DNA of 19,630 nt from Macondimonas sp035325645 (GTDB lineage: Bacteria > Pseudomonadota > Gammaproteobacteria > UBA5335). Position 1 is the stretch's first letter; each line of letters opens with the position of its first letter. The notes under the pieces are model-generated. The model saw only the letters and a program-made list of their open reading frames with translations, was not told the DNA's origin and ran no database searches. This document shows, piece after piece, positions 1 through 7,355 of the stretch. The position numbers and the translations under genes were made by a program. Where the stretch lies: the NCBI GenBank assembly GCA_035325645.1, contig DAOKZK010000047.1, positions 1 through 19,630 of the forward strand, written 5' to 3'.

Positions 1-141
1 CCGCTTGCCCTGCTGCTCCGCATCTCCGAAGGTCAACTGATGCATGCACCCCTCCATCCGCCGTTGCCGCATTCTGGCAGCCGCAGGGCGATTTGTTCAG
101 ACATTCCCTAGCGGCCCGAGGCACCTCAACCCCGGCGTTTG

Positions 142-170
142 TTGACAGACGCCGATCATCTCCAGATAAT
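142..170 (+). promoter_or_regulatory. Sigma70-type promoter of the tRNA-Arg gene
   Basis: A perfect -35 hexamer TTGACA (142-147) is followed by a 17-bp spacer and a -10 hexamer GATAAT (165-170, five of six consensus bases). Transcription would start near 176-178, a few bases before the mature tRNA 5' end at 183. This is the spacing expected for a stable RNA gene. The element is seen directly; its activity is inferred. Confidence 0.8.
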
Positions 171-182
171 GCGCCGTTCAAC

Positions 183-259
183 GCGCCCGTAGCTCAGCTG
201 GATAGAGTACCTGGCTACGAACCAGGTGGTCGGAGGTTCGAATCCTTCCGGGCGCGCCA
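183..259 (+). tRNA. tRNA-Arg (anticodon ACG)
   Basis: This 77-nt sequence folds as a tRNA. The acceptor strand GCGCCCG (183-189) pairs perfectly with CGGGCGC (249-255), followed by discriminator G256 and an encoded CCA (257-259). The anticodon stem CCTGG/CCAGG encloses the loop CTACGAA, giving anticodon ACG, which reads arginine CGN codons after A34 is edited to inosine. The T-arm is GGAGG-TTCGAAT-CCTTC with one wobble pair. It sits about 180 bp upstream of the RNA helicase gene. No direct repeat of its 3' end was seen in the window, so there is no sign that it is an integration site. Confidence 0.95.
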
Positions 260-442
260 CTTGAACCTCGAGACCAAGCTTCCCCGCCCACGGCCTGTCC
301 CGTTCCGAAGTCCTGCATCGCATGGTCTCGCCTTGCGGCGACAGCGCGCCGGCGTTCCGCCTGCCCCGTCGCCAAGCCGTCCTTCATCACTTTGCCCTCT
401 CAGCCGGCGATGCGCGCGGGATGGCGTTTCAGGAGCCCCTGC

Positions 443-1765
<1,323 letters not shown>

Positions 1766-1797
1766 CGCGCGCCGGAAAACCGCAAGCTGGGTCGTCC

Positions 1798-1962
1798 GTT
1801 CTGGCGGCCCTACGATGGCTGGTCGAGATCTGCCACGGCGGGCCCAATCGCTTGGGCAAACCGCTCGCCCGATACGAGAAGCTCGAACGCAGCTTCACCG
1901 CTCTCACCACCACCTTGCCGCCGCGATCATCGCCCTGCGCAAGGTGCCACTTGACTTACGGA
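1798..1962 (+). pseudogene. IS5-like transposase C-terminal remnant (frameshifted)
   Basis: In one plus frame, 1801-1911 reads LRWLVE, then NRLGKPLARYEKLERSF. The similarity jumps by one frame near 1905-1913 and continues as HHLAAAIIALRKVPL. This pattern (RW-VER, RYEKLERSF-AL, HLAAAIIALRKV) is the C-terminal block I recall from IS5-family DDE transposases. No start, catalytic core or paired terminal repeats were found, so this is a dead scrap. The rest of the 1766-2090 gap holds two hairpins: CTTTGG/CCAAAG at 2001-2017 and a GC-rich one at 2038-2056. The insertion separates the core helicase gene from the mer region and marks the start of accessory DNA. Confidence 0.6.
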
Positions 1963-2037
1963 CAAGTTCTCAAGAGATGCAATGGCGAACCCTTCGGAAA
2001 CTTTGGGTTTGCCAAAGCGCTCGCCGGTTCCGAAAGC

Positions 2038-2056
2038 GGCGGGCGCAAGGCCCGCC
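2038..2056 (-). terminator. GC-rich hairpin downstream of merR, possible terminator
   Basis: GGCGGGC (2038-2044) and GCCCGCC (2050-2056) form a perfect 7-bp stem with a 5-nt loop. It lies 34 bp beyond the merR stop codon. On the minus strand it is followed only by GCTTTC rather than a true T-run, so termination is likely weak. It could equally be a leftover of the insertion sequence. Confidence 0.35.
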
Positions 2057-2090
2057 TTCATGGATGAGAATCAGTGAAGGCAGGCTGCCG

Positions 2091-2504
2091 TCACTCCGTC
2101 TGCAGGGCGGCGATCAAGGGGCAGCGCACCCGACCACGGACGGCATTGCAGCGCTGCACGAGCTCGGACAGCGCTGCTTCGATGCGCTGCAGATCAGCCA
2201 GTCGCTCGCGAACGTCCGCGAGTTTGCGCTGAGCCTGCGCACGTGCCTCGGCGCAGTGCGATCCGTCCTCGAGCTCGAGCAGTTCGGACACTTCTTCGAG
2301 ACTGAAGCCCAGCCGCTGTGCCGACTTGATGAAGCGGACACGGCCAAGCTCGTTTGCGCCGTAACGGCGGATACTTCCCTGAGGCCGATGTGGTTCGAGC
2401 AACAGCCCCTTGCGCTGGTAGAAGCGGATGGTTTCGACGTTGACACCGGCCGTGCGCGCCAGCGCCCCGATCGTCATCGCTGCGGTCTGGGGCATGTCGT
2501 TCAT
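2091..2504 (-). CDS. merR: Mercury(II)-responsive MerR regulator
   Basis: This 137-aa product matches the usual MerR length and is very close to Tn501/Tn21 MerR as I recall it. It has an N-terminal winged helix (residues 10-55, with TIGALARTAGVNVETIRFYQ and GSIRRYG), a dimerisation helix, and the three Hg-binding cysteines C84, C119 and C128 (HC, RCN and RCPL). It should repress merT without Hg(II) and untwist the promoter when Hg(II) binds. The start at 2504 is chosen because GGAG lies 8 bp upstream and the longer frame reads back through the operator. M4 and M10 are alternatives. It is divergent from merT across 41 bp. Confidence 0.93.
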   Translation of the reverse strand: MNDMPQTAAMTIGALARTAGVNVETIRFYQRKGLLLEPHRPQGSIRRYGANELGRVRFIKSAQRLGFSLEEVSELLELEDGSHCAEARAQAQRKLADVRERLADLQRIEAALSELVQRCNAVRGRVRCPLIAALQTE

Positions 2505-2508
2505 GATC

Positions 2509-2539
2509 TTGACTCCGTACTTAAGTACGGAATTAAGCT
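2509..2539 (+). promoter_or_regulatory. mer operator-promoter (MerR dyad with 19-bp spacer)
   Basis: The -35 TTGACT (2509-2514) and -10 TAAGCT (2534-2539) are separated by 19 bp, the overlong spacer characteristic of MerR-regulated promoters. The spacer contains most of the perfect 18-bp palindrome TCCGTACTTAAGTACGGA (2514-2531), matching the known merO dyad. From the family mechanism, MerR-Hg(II) should shorten the effective spacing and switch on merT. The predicted start site falls at about 2545-2547, on the merT ATG. Confidence 0.9.
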
Positions 2540-2545
2540 TACTCC

Positions 2546-2920
2546 ATGAAACCAGATACCCCAACCCCTTGGCCCAGCACAGGAGGCGGCCGTGCGGCGC
2601 TCGCGACCGGATTCGTCTCGGCCATCCTGGCCTCGACCTGCTGCCTCGGGCCATTGCTGCTGATCACACTGGGTTTCTCTGGTGCTTGGATCAGCAACCT
2701 CACAGCACTCGAACCTTACCGGCCGCTCTTCATCGGCGCAGCGCTCGTCGCGTTGTTTCTCGCCGGCAGGCGCATCTGGACCAAAACCCCGGCCTGCGAG
2801 CCCGGGCACGTGTGCGCGGTATCGCGCGTACAGCGGGGCTACAAGCTGCTGTTCGGGATCGTGGCCGCCCTTGTAATCGTGGCGCTCGGCTTCCCGCTGG
2901 TTGCGCCCTGGTTTTACTGA
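2546..2920 (+). CDS. merT: Mercuric ion transporter MerT
   Basis: MerT (124 aa here) is an inner-membrane protein that takes Hg(II) from periplasmic MerP into the cytoplasm. Three hydrophobic segments are visible (about 17-40, 46-75 and 101-121). The first carries the essential vicinal cysteines C32-C33 in STCCLGPL, and the cytoplasmic loop carries C84 and C90. The sequence closely follows Tn501 MerT, including GFSGAWI-NLT-LEPYRP, with an N-terminus several residues longer. ATG 2546 is the only plausible ATG because an in-frame TAA lies at 2534-2536. It has no Shine-Dalgarno and coincides with the predicted transcription start, so the mRNA may be leaderless. An AGGAGG at 2581-2586 is followed by a GTG that is out of frame. 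Confidence 0.93.
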   Translation: MKPDTPTPWPSTGGGRAALATGFVSAILASTCCLGPLLLITLGFSGAWISNLTALEPYRPLFIGAALVALFLAGRRIWTKTPACEPGHVCAVSRVQRGYKLLFGIVAALVIVALGFPLVAPWFY

Positions 2921-2931
2921 TCGGAGGTTTC

Positions 2932-3225
2932 ATGACGAGACGGCTTGGCTTTCCGACGCTGGCACTCGGCCTGATCATGAGCATGTCAGCCGTCGCTGCG
3001 ACAAGCACCGTCACCCTGTCGGTGCCGGGCATGGATTGCGCCGCCTGCCCGATCACGATCAAAAAGGCGCTCGCCAAGGTGCCGGGCGTGGCCAAGACGG
3101 ACTTGAACCTCGACAAGCGCGAGGTCACCGTGACCTTCGACGATGCGCGAGCGAATCCAGAGGCGCTGACACGGGCGACCCAGGATGCCGGGTACCCTTC
3201 GACAGTGGTTGGGAGCACCAAATGA
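2932..3225 (+). CDS. merP: Periplasmic mercury-binding protein MerP
   Basis: The 97-aa product carries Hg(II) in the periplasm and passes it to MerT. A signal peptide is visible (residues 1-23: RR, a hydrophobic core, then SAVAA). It is followed by a heavy-metal-associated domain with GMDCAACP, giving the metal-binding pair C36 and C39. The length is close to the usual 91 aa. The ATG at 2932 has GGAGG 4 bp upstream and lies 11 bp after merT, so the two are co-transcribed. Its stop overlaps the next start as ATGA, indicating translational coupling. Confidence 0.93.
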   Translation: MTRRLGFPTLALGLIMSMSAVAATSTVTLSVPGMDCAACPITIKKALAKVPGVAKTDLNLDKREVTVTFDDARANPEALTRATQDAGYPSTVVGSTK

Positions 3226-3443
3226 GCGCCGTCGTCCTGCAATCGACGCTGCGCTGTCCCGCGTGCGGGTTCGCCAAGACCGAGGTCATGCCCATCGACG
3301 CCTGCCAATGGTTCTATGAATGCGAGGACTGTCACACCCTGCTCAAGCCCAAACCGGGCGATTGCTGCGTCTATTGCTCCTACGGGAGCGTGCCCTGTCC
3401 GCCCGTCCAGGAGCATGGCAAGACTGGGTGTTGCGCCGGCTGA
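3222..3443 (+). CDS. Small cysteine-rich GDCCVxC-domain protein
   Basis: A 73-aa cytosolic-type protein with eleven cysteines: a zinc-ribbon-like CPAC (12-15), C28, C34-x2-C37, the family signature GDCCVYC (47-52), C59 and a terminal CC (70-71). It belongs to the GDCCVxC (seleno)protein family, often found near mer genes. Here the key positions are all cysteine codons, with no in-frame TGA. It overlaps merP by 4 bp (ATGA) and so belongs to the mer transcript. A role in metal or thiol chemistry is inferred; no reaction is established that I know of. The usual next gene, merA, is absent, since the DNA after the stop is recombinase wreckage on the other strand. Confidence 0.85.
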   Translation: MSAVVLQSTLRCPACGFAKTEVMPIDACQWFYECEDCHTLLKPKPGDCCVYCSYGSVPCPPVQEHGKTGCCAG

Positions 3444-3446
3444 ACG

Positions 3447-3815
3447 TCAGCGATCCAGAGCCGCGAACCCCAGCACCTTGCGCTGCTCGGACCGGTTGCG
3501 CGGCAGGAGTTCGTGGCGGCCGCTCCGCACCCGCACGTTCCGGTGTCACGGCTGTCGGCCATCGAGGATGCCCTCGATGATATCGGGCGCCAGCATGGTG
3601 AGCCGGAAGACTTCCGTCACCCAGCCGGGCTCCAGTTTCAGCACTCGAGCAAGACCGGCGGTGGTCGGGTAGCGCCCCTCGTCGAGCAGTCGTTACCAGT
3701 GGAAGGCTTTGCCCAAGGTCTTGATCATTGGGATATCGAGCCCGCGCGAGGACTCTCCGGAAGTGGGCGGGATCAGCAACTTGCCGTTCTGCCGGCGCTT
3801 GATCGTGAGCGGCAC
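3447..3815 (-). pseudogene. Recombinase-associated ORF with two in-frame stops
   Basis: On the minus strand a single frame reads VPLTIKRRQNGKLLI, then KTLGKAFHW, a TAA stop (3693-3695), RLLDEGRYPTTAGLARVLKL, WVTEVFRLTMLAPDIIEGIL, a TGA stop (3546-3548), and a tail ending EQRKVLGFAALDR before a TGA at 3447-3449. The block RVLRLT-LAPDI-EAILDGRQP is one I recall from a conserved HTH-containing protein found beside large serine recombinases in proteobacterial prophage-like elements. The reading frame never shifts, so only point nonsense mutations disrupt it. The 5' end is uncertain (GTG at 3815). It converges on the mer genes, its end lying 3 bp past the GDCCVxC stop. Confidence 0.6.
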
Positions 3816-3955
3816 CAGGGTTGCGCGCTGCAGGTGTTGCCTTCGGTCCGGGCGCGCAATCGCTGGCGCTGGAGGATCGGTTTGCCTTCTATGGCAGCGG
3901 CATCTCGTGCGTCGGCGTGCGAGGTGAGCAGAGCCCGGTACAGGCGATCGATCCG

Positions 3956-4249
3956 ATGACGCTGGTCTTCGGGCCTTTCTCGGCCGACTTCAAGTTCGTG
4001 ACGCTGCCCGACTGGCCGGGCGGTCTGATTCGCCTCACCGACGGACAGGCCAAAGTATTCAGGGCGCTTTGGTCGTTCAAAGGCCAACCGGTCAAGGCAG
4101 AGAGGATCATGCAACGCGCCGATCTCAGGAGCGACAAGCTGATCGACCTGTTCAAGGTGAAGGCGCGCGACAAAGGCAAGCCGGAAGCCGAGGGCCCGTT
4201 TTTCGCCTGCCGCGCCCTGGCGTTGGCACAGAGACGCCAGGGCTTGTAG
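3956..4249 (+). CDS. Hypothetical 97-aa protein
   Basis: I cannot name this family with certainty. The frame is open from before 3821, and ATG 3956 gives a sensible protein beginning MTLVFGPFSADFKFVTLPDW. Its C-terminal half (LTDGQAKVFRALWSF, then RADLRSDKLIDLFKVKARDKG) looks like a small helical, possibly DNA-binding fold, and its codon use is normal for the window. No good Shine-Dalgarno precedes the ATG. It lies between two gene remnants, so it may itself be a fragment or a surviving small gene of a decayed mobile element. Confidence 0.4.
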   Translation: MTLVFGPFSADFKFVTLPDWPGGLIRLTDGQAKVFRALWSFKGQPVKAERIMQRADLRSDKLIDLFKVKARDKGKPEAEGPFFACRALALAQRRQGL

Positions 4250-4274
4250 GCGATGCCTGCGCAGCGGCGCCTAG

Positions 4275-4586
4275 CTTCGCCTGGCGGATATCGAGGACAC
4301 GGCCGCGCCGACGTATCCAGCTGGCGGCGACGCCGTGCTTCGGTCAGCCAAGAACCGCTTCTATGCCAGCATCGACCTCGATCCAATCCAGGCCAAGCGG
4401 CAATTCGCCGATCTGGTGGATGAGGTCGTCCAGCAATTCACCATGCGGCCCGACGTGAAGGTGCGAATCGTCATCGAGATCCAGGCTGAATCGGCCACCG
4501 GTTTTGACGATGGACTGCAGCGTGCCGTGAAGGAGAACTGCGACGTGCTGAAGTTCAAGAACGCCGAGTTCGAGTCGGGGGAATAA
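4275..4586 (+). pseudogene. C-terminal fragment resembling DUF499-family ATPase
   Basis: The frame opens after a TAG at 4272-4274 and runs to TAA 4584-4586. It reads SAKNRFYASIDLDPIQAKRQ, then VDEVVQQF, VKVRIVIEIQAESATGFDD, and NCDVLKFKNAEFESG. This matches my recollection of the last ~90 residues of DUF499 proteins: KxRFYxxxxLDPxR, an IxxEV helix, V-v-EI-A--P-GF-dd, and EN-r-LKF--ygFE. Full-length DUF499 ATPases are about 1000 aa with an N-terminal P-loop, and all of that is missing here. GTG 4335 could start an 83-aa ORF, but there is no convincing ribosome site. DUF499 ATPases partner with helicases and methylases in defence clusters, which fits the helicase operon at the other end of the window. 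Confidence 0.55.
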
Positions 4587-4940
4587 ACGGGGGTGCCGGT
4601 TCTTGGTACCCACGTTTGATCGATACCGTGCGTATGGGTCTTGGGATGTTTGGGACCGGAGACTGGGTGTGTAGCCATTGATTCAGAACACAAAAAAGGC
4701 CCGGAGGTTATCCGAGCCTTTCGATTTGGTGGTGGATTCTACCGCAACCCCGAACCCGTTATCTTCAACCATGCCAAGACGTCCCCATAGCGGTGGGTAT
4801 CGGCGGAATGGACAGGGACATATGTAAAACCCGCTGACGTTCTCATTGCGCTGAACTGCATGGAGGCCCTGCCGGGGACTTGGCTTCGTGGCCGACATCG
4901 CACCTGAATGCGTTGCCTTCAACCACTGACGGAGTCAACC
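4587..4940. other. Gene-free 354-bp stretch with terminator and tRNA-like end
   Basis: I find no credible gene here; the open frames are short and lack family features. It holds a clear minus-strand terminator (4691-4721). Immediately upstream of it on that strand is CCACCACCA ending at 4727, preceded by GGTAGAATCC, which faintly resembles a tRNA T-arm and acceptor end. No complete cloverleaf could be folded. The stretch separates the decayed segment from the HTH/Fic/AbiE segment and may be an old recombination junction. Confidence 0.5.
4691..4721 (-). terminator. Rho-independent terminator (minus strand)
   Basis: An 11-bp stem forms between 4695-4705 and 4711-4721 with a 5-nt loop and a single wobble pair. 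On the minus strand it reads AAAGGCTCGGA, the loop, then TCCGGGCCTTT running into a six-base T-run. It would stop leftward transcription, yet no gene is recognisable directly upstream on that strand. Confidence 0.75.
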
Positions 4941-5414
4941 ATGCAGAAGATGATGATGAACGAAGCCGAGCTGGCCGCGCGCTGGAATCTCAGCCCCAAG
5001 ACCCTTCAACGCTGGCGCAGCGAAGGGCGCGGTCCCCGATACATGAAGATGTCCAAGCGTGTCGTGTACCCCATCGACGAAATCTTCGATTTCGAGTCCC
5101 GAGCTCTCCACTCGGCAACTTGGGCAAAAGCCCCCGACGTTGTTCTTTCGGACGGATCGAAACTGATGGATGCACGCGAGATCTCGTATGTGACGGCGCT
5201 GCCCCTGTACGTCTTCACGCAAAAACAGGTGCGCGAGGCGTTGGGCATCCCGCATCGTCGGGTTGAGAAACTCATCCGCTTCGACTACGAGGAAGTCATT
5301 GCATGGGCCAAACGCTGGTCTCAAGAAGCGGAGGATCAGGGCATCCACGCAAAAATCGATCCGGGCGAGCAACGCAGATCGTTGCAGCAGGCCTTGGCAT
5401 CGCTGCCCGCCTGA
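4941..5414 (+). CDS. Excisionase-like helix-turn-helix protein
   Basis: This 157-aa protein begins with a MerR/AlpA-like winged helix-turn-helix: NEAELAARWNLSPKTLQRWR followed by GPRYMKMSKRVVYPIDEI (about residues 7-48), the arrangement of HTH_17 excisionase-type domains. The C-terminal half contains ISYVTALPLYVFTQKQVREA and a second helix-rich region that I do not recognise. The ATG at 4941 is preferred to the longer frame because a GGAG lies 6 bp upstream and the domain begins just after it. It is probably a transcription regulator or recombination directionality factor left from a mobile element; no integrase is next to it. It converges with fic, 22 bp apart. Confidence 0.7.
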   Translation: MQKMMMNEAELAARWNLSPKTLQRWRSEGRGPRYMKMSKRVVYPIDEIFDFESRALHSATWAKAPDVVLSDGSKLMDAREISYVTALPLYVFTQKQVREALGIPHRRVEKLIRFDYEEVIAWAKRWSQEAEDQGIHAKIDPGEQRRSLQQALASLPA

Positions 5415-5436
5415 CCACCGCCGCCGCGCCATCGGT

Positions 5437-6555
5437 CTACTGGCCCGCCAGCTCGTAGCCGGTGCTGCGCCCGCCACCGGGCGCTTTCTTCAGCACACCC
5501 AGTTCCAGCAACTGCGTGATGTCGCGCAGCGCGGTGTCGGGCGAGCACTTGGCGATGGCGGCCCACTTGCTGCTGGTGAGCTTGCCCTCGAAGCCGTCGA
5601 GCAGGCGGTTGAGCAGCTTTACTTGCCGCTCGTTCAACGGTGTGCCTGCCCAAAGCTGCCAGAAGCGTGCCTTGATCAGCACGGCATCCAGTGTGGACTG
5701 CGCGCTGGTGACGGTGCGCCCCAGCGTGCCGAGGAACCACGACAGCCAGCCGGTGACGTCGAGCGTGCCCTTCTGGGTGCGCTCCAGCACGTCGTAGTAG
5801 TCCTTGCGCTCGCGCTGGATCTGTGCCGACAGGCTGTAGAAGCGTTGCGGGCTGCCATCGGCGCGGGCCAGGAACAGATCGCCCACGGCGCGGGCGATGC
5901 GTCCGTTGCCGTCGTCGAAGGGGTGCAGCGTCACGAACCACAGATGTGCCAGCCCGGCCTTGATGAGCGCGGGCTCGCCCGTGTCCGCGTTGGCCCACGC
6001 CAAGAATCGCGCTGTTTCGGCGGGCAGCGCATCGGCGGGCGGAGCCTGGAAGTGAACCTTGCGCCGTCCCACCGGGCCGGAAACCACCTGCATCGGCCCG
6101 GCCGCATCGTCGCGCCACTGCCCCACGGTGAGCCTATTCATGCCCGAGTACCCGGTCGGGAACAAGGCCGCGTGCCAGCCGAACAGGCGCTCGGCGGTCA
6201 GCGGTTCGGCGCTACGCGAGGTGGCATCGAGCACCATCTCCACGACGCCTTCGACGTGCCGGTCCACCGGCGCGACCGCGCCGATATCCACGCCCAGACG
6301 CCGGGCGATGGACGAGCGCACCGATTCGACGTTGAGCACTTCACCCTCGATTTCGCTGGTCTTGACCACGTCCTCCGTCAGCGCGGCAAGGCTGGCCTGA
6401 TCACGCAGCGCCATGCCCACGTCGAGCAGACGGCCCAGCAGCACGCCCTGGGCGCGGCTGACCTCGGTCAACGGCCCTGTGAGCGCCGACAGATCGTAGC
6501 GCCAGTTGGGCCACTCGTCGGCCTGCCAGATGTAGAGTTTTTCTCCGCTATCCAT
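5437..6555 (-). CDS. Fic-family protein (AMPylase-type) with C-terminal winged helix
   Basis: A 372-aa Fic protein, predicted to transfer AMP or another nucleotide moiety onto a hydroxyl of a target protein. The catalytic motif HPFDDGNGR is intact (211-219, with H211). The autoinhibitory motif [S/T]xxxE[G/N] is visible upstream as TSEIEG (66-71), so the enzyme should be self-inhibited like class II Fic proteins. The N-terminus (LYIWQADEWPNWRYD) matches the DUF4172 region. Residues about 305-370 resemble a winged helix (LNERQVKLLNRLL, then SPDTALRDITQLLELGVLKK), suggesting DNA binding or autoregulation. ATG 6555 is chosen over GTG 6570 by comparison with family N-termini. It is divergent from abiEi. 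Confidence 0.88.
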   Translation of the reverse strand: MDSGEKLYIWQADEWPNWRYDLSALTGPLTEVSRAQGVLLGRLLDVGMALRDQASLAALTEDVVKTSEIEGEVLNVESVRSSIARRLGVDIGAVAPVDRHVEGVVEMVLDATSRSAEPLTAERLFGWHAALFPTGYSGMNRLTVGQWRDDAAGPMQVVSGPVGRRKVHFQAPPADALPAETARFLAWANADTGEPALIKAGLAHLWFVTLHPFDDGNGRIARAVGDLFLARADGSPQRFYSLSAQIQRERKDYYDVLERTQKGTLDVTGWLSWFLGTLGRTVTSAQSTLDAVLIKARFWQLWAGTPLNERQVKLLNRLLDGFEGKLTSSKWAAIAKCSPDTALRDITQLLELGVLKKAPGGGRSTGYELAGQ

Positions 6556-6617
6556 GCGGAGATTAAACACCTTATTCGCCGCAAGAGCAAGTCATTCTCC
6601 GCGTGATGTGCGGCGAA
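6541..6617. repeat. Cluster of TTC(T/G)CCGC boxes in the fic/abiEi divergent region
   Basis: Five related 8-bp boxes occur in 77 bp: TTCTCCGC at 6541-6548, ATCTCCGC on the minus strand at 6556-6563, TTCGCCGC at 6575-6582, TTCTCCGC at 6595-6602, and TTCGCCGC on the minus strand at 6610-6617. They form two inverted pairs: TCTCCGC-N7-GCGGAGA, and the 9-bp arms ATTCGCCGC (6574-6582) and GCGGCGAAT (6610-6618). The first box overlaps the fic start. They look like operator half-sites for a local regulator, either the Fic winged helix or AbiEi. Function is inferred. Confidence 0.5.
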
Positions 6618-6670
6618 TGTGGCGGCCAATCGCCGCATCCAGCCGCGCGATGTTCCTATTTTTCTCCAAA

Positions 6671-6688
6671 ATGCTACATTGAAAGCAT
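6671..6688. promoter_or_regulatory. Small inverted repeat just upstream of abiEi
   Basis: ATGCT (6671-6675) and AGCAT (6684-6688) flank an 8-bp spacer and end 2 bp before the abiEi ATG, within a locally AT-rich stretch. AbiEi proteins are known to repress their own operon by binding inverted repeats upstream, so this may be an operator. The arms are only 5 bp, so chance is possible. Confidence 0.3.
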
Positions 6689-6690
6689 AT

Positions 6691-7323
6691 ATGGAACATG
6701 CCCCAGCCATGCCCGCCGGCACCCACAGCCAGCGCGTGCTCGATCTGGTCAGCCAGAAGGGTTTGCTGCGCGCCAGCGATCTGGACGCCATCGACGCGCC
6801 TCGGGTCGTCCTCACGCGCCTGATCGCCGCCGGCCTGCTGGACCGGGTTGGGCGCGGACTGTACCGCCTACCCGGCCATCCGGTCTCGGAACACGAAAGC
6901 CTCGTGGCGGTGGCGGCCAAAGCGCCGCAGGCCGTGTTCTGCCTGCTGACGGCGCTGCAATTCCACGGGCTGACCACCCAACTGCCACGCCAGGTCTGGA
7001 TCGCCATGCCGCGGGGCTGCCACGCGCCCCGCATCGATTGGCCGCCGATCAGGATGACGCAGATGACGGGCGATGCCCACGCAGCAGGCATCGAGGAACA
7101 CCGGCGCGACGGCGTGACGCTGCGGGTCTACAGCGCGGCCAAGACGGTCGTGGACTGCTTCAAGCACCGCAACAAGATCGGTCTGGATGTGGCGATGGAG
7201 GCGCTGAAAGATGCCTGGAGGGCGCACAAGGCGTCGGCGGACGATCTGTGCCGGTACGCCAAGGTGTGCCGGGTCGCCAACGTGATGCGCCCCTATATGG
7301 AAGTGGTCGCCCATGAGTCATGA
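6691..7323 (+). CDS. abiEi: AbiEi-type IV antitoxin / transcriptional regulator
   Basis: A 210-aa protein with the layout of AbiEi antitoxins. An N-terminal winged helix (QRVLDLVSQKGLLRASDLDA, then RVVLTRLIAAGLLDRVGRGL, YRLPG) is followed by the AbiEi core with SVS-like VSEHESLVAVAAK, CLLTALQFHGL, and the signature VYSAAKTVVDCFKHRNKIG near residue 150. In the family it represses the operon and counteracts the AbiEii nucleotidyltransferase toxin. ATG 6691 is taken as the start; ATG 6709 is equally possible, and neither has a good ribosome site. AbiEii is not present: the overlapping ATG at 7320 stops after 11 codons. It is divergent from fic and convergent with jetD, 49 bp away. Confidence 0.85.
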   Translation: MEHAPAMPAGTHSQRVLDLVSQKGLLRASDLDAIDAPRVVLTRLIAAGLLDRVGRGLYRLPGHPVSEHESLVAVAAKAPQAVFCLLTALQFHGLTTQLPRQVWIAMPRGCHAPRIDWPPIRMTQMTGDAHAAGIEEHRRDGVTLRVYSAAKTVVDCFKHRNKIGLDVAMEALKDAWRAHKASADDLCRYAKVCRVANVMRPYMEVVAHES

Positions 7324-7355
7324 GTAATCGCGCGGCCCCGCTCTCATGGGCCTGA
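7320..7355 (+). pseudogene. Truncated abiEii toxin start (11 codons)
   Basis: An ATG at 7320 overlaps the abiEi stop as ATGA, the coupling usual between abiEi and abiEii. It reads MSNRAAPLSWA and then TGA. No nucleotidyltransferase motif follows in any plus frame before the jetD coding region begins on the other strand at 7373. I infer that the toxin gene was lost and only its first codons may remain. The alternative is that the resemblance to a toxin start is accidental. Confidence 0.4.

Noticed and set aside
1..182. Possible 3' end of an upstream gene before the tRNA
   Set aside because: Several frames are open from base 1 (one stops at 40-42), but none is recognisable over so short a length, so no gene is called.
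2428..2931. Long frame upstream of MerP that would extend it N-terminally
   Set aside because: The MerP signal peptide and ribosome site fix its start at 2932. The upstream part overlaps merT out of frame.
5263..6606. 447-codon plus-strand frame opposite fic
   Set aside because: It is the complement of the well-supported Fic gene and shows no motif of its own.
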